Below are positions 1 to 8,569 of a stretch of 51,582 nt of DNA, in pieces. Position 1 is the first letter of the stretch. Each line of letters opens with the position of its first letter. This DNA comes from Oligoflexia bacterium (lineage in GTDB: Bacteria > Bdellovibrionota > Bdellovibrionia > JABDDW01): NCBI GenBank assembly GCA_020847095.1, contig JADLCR010000033.1, forward strand, positions 1 to 51,582, written 5' to 3'. The position numbers and the translations under genes are program-made. The notes under the pieces were generated by a model. That model made no database searches and had not been told where the DNA came from. It saw nothing but the letters and a program-made list of their open reading frames with translations.

Positions 1-328
1 CCGCAATGTGAGTGGCATCTTGACCGATAAAAAGAATTTTCACTGAGTTGGGTGGCAAAAGCATACGCCAGCCCACCGGCCCAAATTGGGGCCTAAACTT
101 TTGTTTCCCAAGGACTTCTGATGAAACACCCGGCATCGGTGGAATTTCAGAATAGATATCGATAAGCTCCCGCCCCATGGGTTCGTTTACAGAAGGGCCC
201 GCATCGTAAGCCCATGCCGGAACCTGACTTTTGGGCTTTTCTTTTCTCGCAGCCAGCCCATCAGATTGATTTAAAAGAAAGGTGATTAGGAAAAGCCCCA
301 ACACGATCAGATTCCGAGCACTCGCCAT
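1..328 (-). CDS. Exported protein, N-terminal part (cut by window edge)
   Basis: The 5' part of a minus-strand gene that leaves the window at position 1; about 109 codons are visible. The product begins with a short basic stretch and a hydrophobic signal peptide (residues 5-18 or so) followed by a Lys/Pro-rich linker, so export is likely. The start at 328 is preceded by a GAGGA ribosome site about ten bases upstream. An in-frame ATG at 343 has no such site. The last visible residues, around FIGQDATHIA, resemble the start of uracil-DNA-glycosylase-fold proteins that I associate with exported Bdellovibrio proteins. This is from memory and only the first strand of the domain is visible, so the family call is weak. 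Confidence 0.6.
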   Translation of the reverse strand, partial: MASARNLIVLGLFLITFLLNQSDGLAARKEKPKSQVPAWAYDAGPSVNEPMGRELIDIYSEIPPMPGVSSEVLGKQKFRPQFGPVGWRMLLPPNSVKILFIGQDATHIA

Positions 329-603
329 TTTGAATATCCTCATAAGTTTGAATTGGTTAGGGTCTTTGCAGTCTTAATGCCAGCTAATCTCGAATAGAAG
401 GTGCCCGGCGAGAGGAGACAGGAGTTAACTTTGCAAAACCCTTGAGAATTTTCATGGCCAATGTGTCCTTTGATCCATAAGTCTTAAAATTTGGGACTTT
501 TGGGGTGCTTCTTCGCAAGACTCAATCCAAAAAATGGAGTAAATAAATATTATGTACTTAAGAGACGGGGTCATCTGTTTCAGTCGATAGAAGTCTTGAC
601 TTT

Positions 604-1317
604 TTGACAAATGACCGACAAATTATGTCCATGATCGGCATAAATAAGATTGGTTCAGAAGATCTTCTTCAAATCGATCGCAATTTTTTTAAATCATTAA
701 GTGAATTTTCCCATTTGCTTAACCAATTTGAGTGCAAGAATTCTCCATTCGGAAACGACCAGGTAGTGGAGCGATATCTGGGGCTTCCTCTTGAACGGCG
801 AATTGAGATTTCAGAGCGCTTTGAGTCTTATAAATCAGTTTGCGAGAGCATCGTTGAGAGCGGACAGAGTTTGCGTGATTCTACAGTTTTTTTGTGGAAG
901 ATGCTGAGCCGGCTCAAGATGCGACCTGGCCCCGATCTGTTTGATAAATTAAAAAATGACGACATCATTGAGATTTATGACTCTAATTCAGTACAAATTT
1001 TTAGGAATTTGCGATTTTTTGAAATCTGCAGCTATTCGCTGTTGGAAGTCTTTACTTATGAGTTGTGGGAGTTGTATCGCCGCGACACAGATGTGACCAA
1101 GGCTTTGATCGATACAGTTTCAAAAGTATTTACCAACCAAACTCAAGGGGCGGTACCAGCAGGAGTTCCTGATCACGTCGTGGAAGAAATATTTTCTGAA
1201 TCTAAATGCAGATACTATATTCGCCAAAAATACATTTCTCCACTTTTTGATGGTGCTCATAAGCCAGTTGCTGTTTGTGGCAACTTTTCTGTGTTGAAAG
1301 AAATTTCAAGTCACTAA
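604..1317 (+). CDS. Hypothetical protein, 237 aa
   Basis: I do not recognise this protein. It is a soluble, charged, apparently all-helical product with no signal peptide, membrane segment or obvious catalytic motif. The first ATG is used here, but there is no clear Shine-Dalgarno site. An internal Met at residue 8 (position 625) is a possible alternative start. The gene stands alone on the plus strand and converges with the diiron-enzyme gene that ends at 1344. The codon pattern is continuous and the frame is open for its whole length, which supports a real gene. Confidence 0.6.
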   Translation: MTNDRQIMSMIGINKIGSEDLLQIDRNFFKSLSEFSHLLNQFECKNSPFGNDQVVERYLGLPLERRIEISERFESYKSVCESIVESGQSLRDSTVFLWKMLSRLKMRPGPDLFDKLKNDDIIEIYDSNSVQIFRNLRFFEICSYSLLEVFTYELWELYRRDTDVTKALIDTVSKVFTNQTQGAVPAGVPDHVVEEIFSESKCRYYIRQKYISPLFDGAHKPVAVCGNFSVLKEISSH

Positions 1318-1343
1318 CTTAATGTAGCTTCTGCTCAAACTTC

Positions 1344-1979
1344 TTAGGCTGCCTTTTGGGGCGATTTTGCATAAGCTAAGATTCGAGTTAAAATAAGATT
1401 GTAGAGATCTCGGCTCGCTTTCAAATTTTCTATGACGTTTTCAATTTCCCGCTTAGGAAGATCCATCATTTGTTGCAGAGCTTTTTCCACATGATCGGGA
1501 TCCTCTTGGCTATGCACTTTGAGAAAGCTACTGGTTGAACCTCCGTGAGCTTTAGATGCAGCCGCATATAGGGCCGGACCTTTTGTTACAGCTAAAACTT
1601 CTAGCAGCAATATATAACCAAAAAGCGTAATCGGGGACTGGTTATCAATAAGATAGTACTGTCGTTGATAGAACGCCGCAGTTTCAGGAAGCTCCTCAAA
1701 GCTATCAATTGAATAACCTAGTTGTTTTAGATCCCTTTCAAGAAGTACCTCATGGGATTTTTCTTCGCGAGTGTGATCATTAAAGCGATGGTGCAGTGTG
1801 TTTTGAGAAAAATCAAATCGAGAAGAAGCTCGGCAAAGTAACCTGGTTGAGTGACGGACAAAATAATATGTCTGATTGAGCCATTGGGCGTACGCGACTT
1901 TATCGCTCCAATCGAATTTGAGGAGTAATTCTTCACTGGGCTTGAGTTCTTTCATGATCGAGGTTTGCAAATTTGACAT
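1344..1979 (-). CDS. Heme-oxygenase-like diiron oxidase family protein (iron-containing redox enzyme)
   Basis: A 211-aa all-helical protein with the metal-ligand pattern of the heme-oxygenase-like diiron oxidase/oxygenase (HDO) superfamily. Visible are Glu73-x-x-His76, Glu127 on the next core helix, and His156-x3-Asp160-x2-His163. Known members oxidise or cleave amino-acid and fatty-acid substrates (for example UndA, SznF and CADD-like enzymes); the substrate here is unknown. An AGGAG ribosome site lies just before the ATG. The gene follows the GNAT-like gene by 14 bp on the same strand, so the two are almost certainly co-transcribed and probably act in one pathway. TENA/THI-4-like proteins share the fold but lack this ligand set. 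Confidence 0.75.
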   Translation of the reverse strand: MSNLQTSIMKELKPSEELLLKFDWSDKVAYAQWLNQTYYFVRHSTRLLCRASSRFDFSQNTLHHRFNDHTREEKSHEVLLERDLKQLGYSIDSFEELPETAAFYQRQYYLIDNQSPITLFGYILLLEVLAVTKGPALYAAASKAHGGSTSSFLKVHSQEDPDHVEKALQQMMDLPKREIENVIENLKASRDLYNLILTRILAYAKSPQKAA

Positions 1980-1993
1980 TTCAATCTCCTGTT

Positions 1994-2680
1994 CTATGCG
2001 CTTTTCAGTCGAGCTTGAGGGTTCACACGCAAATCAATTCGATTTTCCCACAACGAACCAATAAGTTTGGAAACGGTTTGGTCCGGGTGATTTTTAACTT
2101 TTTTTGGAAAGCAAGCCACGAGGTCGCAGCTAACATTGTGCTTAATGACGTTGGGTATAATGCATTCAAATCCAAGTGTGTATGACATTTGACTCATTTT
2201 TAAATCGTTGCGCGCTGGAGCGATGGCGGCATCTATGGACTCTTGAATCAAAACTCTAAGTCCAAGTTGTAAAAGTACCGATGACATTTGAAATCCAATG
2301 ATTTGCTTACGCCAATTTTTGTCTATGGTTAGAAATTCCATCGACATTGCTGTTCGCGCGCCATTTTTATTCAACTTCTCGATGAATTCTTTTGGATAGT
2401 TTTCGGAAATGTAGGTGTGTTCGAGGTCCGCTTGGCAATCCAATTTAAAAAAGTCATACAAGTGAACAGCTACTATTTCGTCTCCATTCATAATAGTGGT
2501 GACGATGTCCTGGCGAACGAAAGTATCGGCTGTTAACGTCTCGTGACTCCCTAAATCGCGTAAAACTTCGGCCCAAAAATCTCTCCAGTAGATGTAGGCT
2601 TTATTGTATAGCGCTAGGTGTTCATTGCGTTGAGGCCAATTTGTGGGGATGATGTAATATTGAAGTTTTGAGAAGTCCAT
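1994..2680 (-). CDS. GNAT-fold acyltransferase, autoinducer-synthase-like
   Basis: The product has about 228 residues. I chose the ATG at 2680 because an AGGACGGAG ribosome site sits 6-8 bases upstream; the upstream in-frame TTG at 2704 lies on the other side of that site. The central part (strand TIMNGDEIVAVHLYDFF, then SMEFLTIDKNWRKQIIGFQMS) resembles the core strands and acyl-CoA/ACP-binding turn of N-acyl amino acid or LuxI-like acyltransferases. The call rests on pattern only and no motif is decisive. It is the first gene of a two-gene minus-strand operon with the diiron-enzyme gene 14 bp downstream. The pairing suggests acylation followed by, or acting on, an oxidised product, which is inference. 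Confidence 0.5.
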   Translation of the reverse strand: MDFSKLQYYIIPTNWPQRNEHLALYNKAYIYWRDFWAEVLRDLGSHETLTADTFVRQDIVTTIMNGDEIVAVHLYDFFKLDCQADLEHTYISENYPKEFIEKLNKNGARTAMSMEFLTIDKNWRKQIIGFQMSSVLLQLGLRVLIQESIDAAIAPARNDLKMSQMSYTLGFECIIPNVIKHNVSCDLVACFPKKVKNHPDQTVSKLIGSLWENRIDLRVNPQARLKSA

Positions 2681-2704
2681 TTCAAACTCCGTCCTACTAA
2701 ACAA

Positions 2705-3082
2705 AAATTATTAACTGATCAATGACTATTGATCGGCCGATGCAGTTGAGACTTTAGAATTTAAATAAAAAATGTTTGATTCAATGCAACACAGTGCTGA
2801 CTTTGAGCGGCGAAGTCTGCGGCTAATGGGGGATATTTGTTCTGAACGATGCTAGGGGGCTCTTTAAAGGAGCTGATTGGGATTATAATCATGCGAAAGA
2901 TTGCGCTAATATACTTACCAGGTGCAGAGACTATAAACGGTTAGGCTATCATCCGAATTCTAACCAGTACTCTATCTATTAGAAATCACTTAGATATTTC
3001 ATATCATGCATAAACAGGGTGTTGCGCCGGTTGGCACTGTTAGTGCTGTGTCTATGGGAAAACAAATCTTAAAGGAGTAATC
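2705..3082. other. Intergenic region between divergent genes
   Basis: This 378-bp stretch separates the minus-strand GNAT operon from the plus-strand exported-protein gene, so it should contain both promoters. I see no ORF longer than about 17 codons and no terminator. A small palindrome, GCACT-GTT-AGTGC (3034-3046), lies about 37 bp upstream of the next start codon and could be an operator, but it is too short to call. Confidence 0.4.
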
Positions 3083-3841
3083 ATGAAACTAACTTTTATG
3101 ACTTCGATATTTGCGTTACTTGCAAGCTTCCAGGCCTTTGGTGCTGACCCATCATTAGCTTATTGCCGAAATGCGGACTTTGAGGGACGACACCTCATGG
3201 GAGCTCCCTATCAAGCAGCCTGGGGAAATTCCCAAGCACGACTGGAAATAAGCCAGCAAAACGGCTGTGATCTTACTATTAGTGATAACTTTAATAAGGC
3301 GATTTGGAAATTTGATCTCTCCGGAGTGCGACCGGCCATTGTCCCTGAGAGTATCATTAGCGCCAATGGAGCCGGTGGAGCATTTGCGCAAAAAGCGCTC
3401 ACTTCTTTAAAAATCTACACTAAGCTTGCGGTGAGCGATTCGCAAAAGTCAATTAATGCAGCCCTGCCTGATAGGATTCAGATTGTTGCAACTATGGATT
3501 TACCTAAAGAAGGCCCAAATTTGTTTGAGTCAAAAGTGAAATTTACTAGTGAAATTTGGATCAATTACGGCCCTCAATCGAAACGTAGTTGGTCTAAATC
3601 TGATCCCGAAGGAAATTATCCCACCCCTCGATTACCAGCACCAATTCAGAATTTATACTTCACCAAACTTGAAAGTCGACTTGTCCGCGTAAACGATGCC
3701 AAACTTCCTGGAAAGTTTGGCGACGCCTTTAGCTTAGGTGTAAACTACGTCGCCGAAAAGCTGCTTGATGCCGCATTTTTACATCAAGTACGCTTTGCCC
3801 TTTCGTTGAGCCGAAGCGATAATCGAAAGCTCGCTGAATAA
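3083..3841 (+). CDS. Hypothetical secreted protein, 252 aa
   Basis: The start is well defined: AAAGGAG lies seven bases upstream of the ATG. Residues 1-20 form a classical signal peptide (MKL, hydrophobic core, cleavage near AFG-A), so the product is exported to the periplasm or beyond. The mature part has two cysteines (near residues 27 and 62) that could form a disulphide, and mixed beta-strand-like sequence. I recognise no family. The gene is monocistronic and is followed after about 40 bp by the left REP-like repeat of the RAYT locus. Confidence 0.7.
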   Translation: MKLTFMTSIFALLASFQAFGADPSLAYCRNADFEGRHLMGAPYQAAWGNSQARLEISQQNGCDLTISDNFNKAIWKFDLSGVRPAIVPESIISANGAGGAFAQKALTSLKIYTKLAVSDSQKSINAALPDRIQIVATMDLPKEGPNLFESKVKFTSEIWINYGPQSKRSWSKSDPEGNYPTPRLPAPIQNLYFTKLESRLVRVNDAKLPGKFGDAFSLGVNYVAEKLLDAAFLHQVRFALSLSRSDNRKLAE

Positions 3842-3883
3842 CAGGTACTCAGTCAGAACTAAGGTGAAAGCAAATGAATGAAC

Positions 3884-3917
3884 AGGCGCTAAGTCGCTTT
3901 TCGCCTCACGTAGCGTC
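3884..3917. repeat. Left REP-like palindrome of the RAYT locus
   Basis: Positions 3884-3902 (AGGCGCTAAGTCGCTTTTC) match the reverse complement of 4693-4711 at 18 of 19 positions. The same segment can fold on itself, GGCGCT (3885-3890) with AGCGTC (3912-3917), including one G:T pair. Hairpins in inverted orientation on both sides of a RAYT gene are the classical REP/BIME arrangement, and are presumably the DNA the transposase recognises. Confidence 0.6.
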
Positions 3918-3932
3918 AATTTTCAGGGAGGG

Positions 3933-4583
3933 TTAACATAGCTCATGAGTAATTTTGTAGGCTTCATCTCTGCTTCGTTTAACATATATTTTGAACTCCC
4001 TCTTGGAAATGGCTAACTTTAGCTTTTCTTGGACTTCATTGTTAAATGGCCGATTCAACCAGGCTAAAAGCGCTGAAGGGTCGGGTGGAATGACGGATTG
4101 AAAATTCGGATGACCAGTAACTGTTATTGGCAAATGTGACCCGCCCAAAATCCCGCTGAGGGTGCTATATGGGTAATATTGAGCAAATTTTGATAATCCG
4201 GCTCTGACTGGATTCCTATACACATACTTCATGGTATTTGCGTAAGAATAGGCATCTTGAATAACTGTTCCCCGGTATTGTCCGCCGAACACATGGTTGA
4301 GTCGATTACACTCTCGGTTTATTGCCTGACTGGATTCCGTCATGAACCGATTCATAACTTGACCTAGATTTGCCGTGGGGGTCGACAAAATCAAATGAAA
4401 GTGATTTGGCATCAATGTAAAAGCATGAATCCGTATATTAAAGCAAATTTGCATGAGGTGGAGAAAATCACAGAAGATTTCCCAGCATACTCGTGATTCT
4501 AGATAAAAAGCGTCTCGATTATTACTTCTCGCGTAAACGTGGTAAGGAAAAATATTCGTTTTAAGCAGCTTCTGGCGAGGCAT
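3933..4583 (-). CDS. RAYT: REP-associated tyrosine transposase (Y1/HUH family)
   Basis: A 216-aa single-domain HUH nuclease of the Transposase_17/Y1 type. The diagnostic motif MPNHFHLIL contains the His-hydrophobic-His metal site. It is followed by the GQVMNRF helix, FGGQYRG, and the tyrosine-bearing helix MKYVYRNPVRAGL. The family nicks single-stranded REP hairpins and is normally single copy and domesticated rather than an active insertion sequence. The reading frame looks intact and the length is normal for the family. The gene lies between two inverted REP-like palindromes (3884-3917 and 4683-4711), which strongly supports the assignment. It has no operon partner. Confidence 0.9.
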   Translation of the reverse strand: MPRQKLLKTNIFPYHVYARSNNRDAFYLESRVCWEIFCDFLHLMQICFNIRIHAFTLMPNHFHLILSTPTANLGQVMNRFMTESSQAINRECNRLNHVFGGQYRGTVIQDAYSYANTMKYVYRNPVRAGLSKFAQYYPYSTLSGILGGSHLPITVTGHPNFQSVIPPDPSALLAWLNRPFNNEVQEKLKLAISKREFKIYVKRSRDEAYKITHELC

Positions 4584-4682
4584 TGTTTTGGGGAGTCTGC
4601 AAACAGCCTTAATGAATCAAATTAATTTTAGATCACAATTTAAGTGAGTATTTGCCGAAATCCGGAGCTCACCGAATGATGC

Positions 4683-4711
4683 GGCGCTGTGGGAAAAGCG
4701 GCTTAGCGCCT
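4683..4711. repeat. Right REP-like palindrome of the RAYT locus
   Basis: GGCGCT (4683-4688) and AGCGCC (4705-4710) are perfect inverted arms around a 16-nt loop. Bases 4693-4711 are the inverted partner of 3884-3902, with one mismatch. The copy ends five bases before the stop codon of the next gene, so it may also lie in that gene's transcript end. Confidence 0.6.
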
Positions 4712-4716
4712 TGACT

Positions 4717-5394
4717 TTATAGACCTGTGCGCCTAGCTTTTCGGCGAGCCGAAACCCACCCTTCAAAGTCATCAGTCCAGAAATCCGGATAGAATTGTTT
4801 CTTAAAACGAATTTCTGCTTCTTTGATTTTTTGGAAAGACGGAAGATTGGGAGACGCGCAAAGTTGGTAGAAAATGGGAGAATTATTATTCATTAACACA
4901 AATTCGGATTCTAAGGGAGTTTGAAGGAGGGGATCGACTTTAATTTTCGCCCGGTAATTAAATTTCGTTGGATACCAGGGCCAATAGTTAATAGCTACTT
5001 GAATAGTCAGTTCGCCTTTCCGATACTGAACGTGTCCGCCATAAATAGTACGATTGAATCCATTTTTTAGAGGCAGCTCCGCTTTAAGCACAATGAACTG
5101 TGGTTCAAAATTCCCGCTCCGTACAATTAATCTTGTTGGCGCCTTGACCTTTAAGATTGGCTCCTTATAGTTCTGCGCATCATAATCTTCATTAACTCGA
5201 GGTTCGTTAACTTCAAATACGCACTCATCCCATTCCAAGTCCCTATTGCTGAATACCCAGGTTGCTGTCTTCTCCCACCCTCGCTCGGGCCTTTTTGCTG
5301 AGACTAAGACCTCCAAATTGGGTTTAGAACTGTCAGCATTAGCATGCTGCAATATAAAATTAACCAACAATAGCGTGGCCAGAATAATTCTCAT
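4717..5394 (-). CDS. Hypothetical secreted protein, 225 aa
   Basis: The product has an N-terminal signal peptide (MRI, hydrophobic stretch to about residue 18, cleavage near ANA-D) and a mature part rich in beta-prone and aromatic segments, with a highly basic C-terminus (RRKARR). I recognise no family. Two cysteines (near residues 58 and 184) could be paired. AAGGAG and GAGGA sequences 8-16 bases upstream support the ATG at 5394. The right REP-like repeat abuts the 3' end. Confidence 0.65.
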   Translation of the reverse strand: MRIILATLLLVNFILQHANADSSKPNLEVLVSAKRPERGWEKTATWVFSNRDLEWDECVFEVNEPRVNEDYDAQNYKEPILKVKAPTRLIVRSGNFEPQFIVLKAELPLKNGFNRTIYGGHVQYRKGELTIQVAINYWPWYPTKFNYRAKIKVDPLLQTPLESEFVLMNNNSPIFYQLCASPNLPSFQKIKEAEIRFKKQFYPDFWTDDFEGWVSARRKARRTGL

Positions 5395-5735
5395 TCAAAA
5401 ATTCCTCTCCTTAAGGCGAATGCCCAGTAACTTTGCAAAGAGTTTGCCAGTATCCTTAAACGTGCCATTAGTTTTATCTGAAAAACTATTGAATTGGTCG
5501 AACCCAAATGTGGAAATATTCTGATTAAATGTAACTAGTTCTTTTTACGAAGGTAGAAACTTTTAAGCTCGCTAATGTCAGCTCGAATACAATTTCGTCA
5601 CCACAAAATTTGGACTTCAGTGCACAGGTATTGTTTAATTGCAATTCTCATAACGAAATGGCGACGTTAAACAGATTGGCGGGTGCCTGACGTATTCAAT
5701 CGTATGCAGGCATTAAGATTGCTTGCGCATTAGCC
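5395..5735. other. Intergenic region between divergent genes
   Basis: This 341-bp AT-rich stretch must carry the promoters of the two divergent exported-protein genes. TGCCTG (5684-5689) and CAGGCA (5707-5712) form an inverted repeat ending 23 bp before the start of the plus-strand gene. It could be an operator or a leader hairpin. I see no gene here. Confidence 0.35.
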
Positions 5736-7502
5736 ATGATTAATAAAAATTTGGGAATACTTGGTTATTTGACGAGCTTTTTCGCGATCATGTCAAGCGG
5801 TGCGAATCACACCGCTTTTGCTATGGAAAGGCAAAACTGTGTTCCTCCATTAAGAGAATTGTCTCGGCCACAAGGCGACACACCTTTGATTTTTGAAAAG
5901 CAATCCCAAGTGACCCGTGGAATCTTAAGTGCAAAGCAAAGTGTAATCGGTCAAGCAGAAAAACGACGCTTAGATCGCAATCAAGAAGCTATTCAGGCGA
6001 TCGAAAATCCAGGTTCTCTCACTCCTCGACAAGTCAACGAACTCAAAGCCGATATACGAAAGGCACTTGCTGAATTTGTATTCATTCATGAAAAAGAAAT
6101 TACCGACCCCAAGGCACTCGAAGTTTGGAGACGCATCATTAAGGGTGAGTTGGATCCTTGGGACGGACAAGAAGTGCGACGTTATCAAGTGGCTTTTTTG
6201 GAGATGGTGAGCGAGTCAATGTTACCAGGAGGAGTTCTTTATCGGGACTTCGTTTCAAGAAGCATAGAGGAAGACGGGGAAGACTCCATAAATTCTATGT
6301 ACAATTATTTGAAAGTATCTTCCGCCAGACACCCAAAACTTTGGGAACTTAAACATTGGTTTGTCACACCTGTTTATGAATTTCATAGTGCAGAAGAATT
6401 CGTGCGTCGAATTCTGAGTCTACCCGCAAGGTATCAGCTGCGCTCCCTTGAGGCCTCATTAAAAAAAGTCCGAGCCTTGACCTTTTTAGAAGCTACGTTC
6501 ATTTTGAAAGGATTTTCTCGTCAGCAAAGAATGAAAGCTATTAGCATTATAAGGACAAAGCTATTTGAACCTATTTCAAGCTTCTCAAACGAAGAACTTA
6601 AACGGCTGTTGAATGGGTTAGAGCCCATTGAAGTTGCGCAATTAATCGCATCCTCAATTGAAATTAGCGAGCAAGATGCACTAAATCTCAATCAAGCCGT
6701 TCCTGGGCTTTTAGAGACAATTAGTTTTCAGCCGGAGAGGTTCAATCTCACTTTTTCTTTTACGGACACACGAAGTGATTACAGTCGGCACAGTCGAGAT
6801 AAGTATCCGTTTATGATAATTTCCAATACGGGAGACCTCGTTCATCGGACTTCGCAGGATCATTTCGTTGAATTGCCGCATAGTGGGCTGCGACTCTCTC
6901 ATCAAAATGGACAGGTAAAAGGGACATCTGATAAACCGAAGTTTAAACGATTTATGGGTAAAGCAGTCGCAACCGTTTCGGCAGCTGGTGTGCTGGGAAT
7001 TGTAGCTCTCCCACATGAAATGATATCGGCGCAAAACCAGCACCGCCAAAAAACTGAGATGTCAGTTCGAGAAGCCAGGCAAATTGACACTCTAAAGGTA
7101 AAGGGAAATCTAGACATTCAAAAAGCGTTGGGACAGTTATTAGATAGCGTTAGTTGGAAGGTAACAGAGATCCGAGATCAGTTGATCATGGACTTCTTCT
7201 ACAATAATTTGTCGCAACTAAGCTTAGTTGATATTACGCGAATTCTGACAAATCTTCAAAATCGGGAAGAAAAGATTTTGGTGGTTACGACGGTCTTGCA
7301 AGAAAACAACTATTTTAAAAATCATAACGAACAAGAAGCAAGGGCGGCCGCTAGGATCTTACTTGGATCCTTTGGCAAACAGTCGGGTCACATTACTTTC
7401 CAAGATTGGCCGGCCTGGAAGCAGATCTTTGACCTATGGTTACTCCATCGCGGCATAGACCCGCTAAAAGCGGCCGTCGAGCAGGGGCATTTAGAGAATT
7501 GA
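5736..7502 (+). CDS. Hypothetical exported protein, 588 aa
   Basis: A large protein I do not recognise. Residues 1-28 look like a signal peptide or anchor (hydrophobic stretch GILGYLTSFFAIMSSG). Residues 60-340 are helical and charged, possibly a repeat solenoid. A second hydrophobic segment (GKAVATVSAAGVLGIVALP) lies near residue 415, and helical sequence follows to the end. The layout could be a periplasmic domain joined through one transmembrane helix to another domain, or a processed precursor. No ribosome site is obvious before the ATG. It is followed after 110 bp by the metabolic cluster on the same strand, but a functional link is not shown. Confidence 0.65.
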   Translation: MINKNLGILGYLTSFFAIMSSGANHTAFAMERQNCVPPLRELSRPQGDTPLIFEKQSQVTRGILSAKQSVIGQAEKRRLDRNQEAIQAIENPGSLTPRQVNELKADIRKALAEFVFIHEKEITDPKALEVWRRIIKGELDPWDGQEVRRYQVAFLEMVSESMLPGGVLYRDFVSRSIEEDGEDSINSMYNYLKVSSARHPKLWELKHWFVTPVYEFHSAEEFVRRILSLPARYQLRSLEASLKKVRALTFLEATFILKGFSRQQRMKAISIIRTKLFEPISSFSNEELKRLLNGLEPIEVAQLIASSIEISEQDALNLNQAVPGLLETISFQPERFNLTFSFTDTRSDYSRHSRDKYPFMIISNTGDLVHRTSQDHFVELPHSGLRLSHQNGQVKGTSDKPKFKRFMGKAVATVSAAGVLGIVALPHEMISAQNQHRQKTEMSVREARQIDTLKVKGNLDIQKALGQLLDSVSWKVTEIRDQLIMDFFYNNLSQLSLVDITRILTNLQNREEKILVVTTVLQENNYFKNHNEQEARAAARILLGSFGKQSGHITFQDWPAWKQIFDLWLLHRGIDPLKAAVEQGHLEN

Positions 7503-7612
7503 CTTTACCAATCAGGTGTTAAAGCGCCTTCAATTGAACTCAATAAACGATCAAAAATTGCTGTAGTTTGCTTGGATTGCCAAGCCCGAACAATTGTATT
7601 ACAACCAGGTTT

Positions 7613-8569
7613 ATGAAAAAGACCAGGCGAGCGCTGTATACGGGCCCACAAGATGCCTTGGCATTGATCCAACGGATCCTTACTCCGCACTTCGAAGTTG
7701 TGTGGGTAGAACCTAACGCAGAAAAGCTCTACAGTGAATTGGTGCGCTGCGACGTGTTTATTGACGCCTCGATGAAGGTTCCAGTTTCGCTCAACGCCAT
7801 CTCTAAAGCCGAGCGACTGGCTTTGGTGGTCACGGCAACCACCGGGGCCGATCATATAGATCATCAGGCGCTTGAATTACGACGAATTCCTCTTCTCACT
7901 CTCAAGGGACAAACTGAGATCCTCAGCAAACTCACTGCTGCCGCCGAACTGTCCTGGGCTTTACTAATGAATTGTTCTCGAAAGCTAAAGAGCGCATTTA
8001 GTCATGTAGAAAAAGGTGGCTGGGAGCGAACTGAGTTTCCGGGAGTCATGCTTCGTGGGAAGACACTAGGTCTTATCGGATTGGGAAGAATCGGGAGCTG
8101 CATGGCGCGCTATGCGCGAGCTTTCGAAATGAACGTTAAAGTATATGATCCCTTTATCACTGATGCCGGTGAATTGGAAATGCTCCCATTGGATGAGTTG
8201 CTAAATCAGGCGGACGTCTTGTCTATTCACGTTCCTCTGAATGAATCCACTAAGGGACTTCTTAACCGCGATCGAATCGAACGACTTAAAAGAGGTGCGA
8301 TAGTGGTCAATACGTCACGTGGAGCGATTATTGATGAAATGGCGATGGTTGAGGCTTTAAGGTCAGGCCAAGTCTCTGCCATAGGAGTTGACGTGCTTGA
8401 GGGGGAGCCTGAGATTCTAAAGAGCCCTCTTTGGCAAGAGAGCTTGAGAAATCCAAATATAACAATCACTCCGCATATTGGAGGATTTGCTCCTGAAGCA
8501 GTTCATCTCGCATTAAAATTTACGTGTGATCGAGTGCTCAAATTTTTCGATTTAGAAGGAAAATCATGA
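7613..8569 (+). CDS. D-isomer-specific 2-hydroxyacid dehydrogenase
   Basis: A 318-aa NAD-dependent dehydrogenase of the SerA/formate-dehydrogenase-like family, interconverting a D-2-hydroxyacid and a 2-oxoacid. The Rossmann motif GLGRIG is at residues 156-161. The catalytic triad is Arg236 (NTSRGAIID), Glu265 (in EGEPE) and His288 (TPHIGG). The ATG at 7613 is preferred over the in-frame TTG at 7568, because homologous proteins begin close to the first beta strand. There is no ACT or other regulatory domain, so it is unlikely to be the housekeeping SerA. The stop overlaps the next start (ATGA), so it is translationally coupled to the ThDP enzyme that may use its 2-oxoacid product. Confidence 0.85.
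   Translation: MKKTRRALYTGPQDALALIQRILTPHFEVVWVEPNAEKLYSELVRCDVFIDASMKVPVSLNAISKAERLALVVTATTGADHIDHQALELRRIPLLTLKGQTEILSKLTAAAELSWALLMNCSRKLKSAFSHVEKGGWERTEFPGVMLRGKTLGLIGLGRIGSCMARYARAFEMNVKVYDPFITDAGELEMLPLDELLNQADVLSIHVPLNESTKGLLNRDRIERLKRGAIVVNTSRGAIIDEMAMVEALRSGQVSAIGVDVLEGEPEILKSPLWQESLRNPNITITPHIGGFAPEAVHLALKFTCDRVLKFFDLEGKS

Noticed and set aside
3933-4583. Active insertion sequence
   Set aside because: RAYT genes are usually immobile single-copy genes; no target-site duplication or second copy can be shown here.
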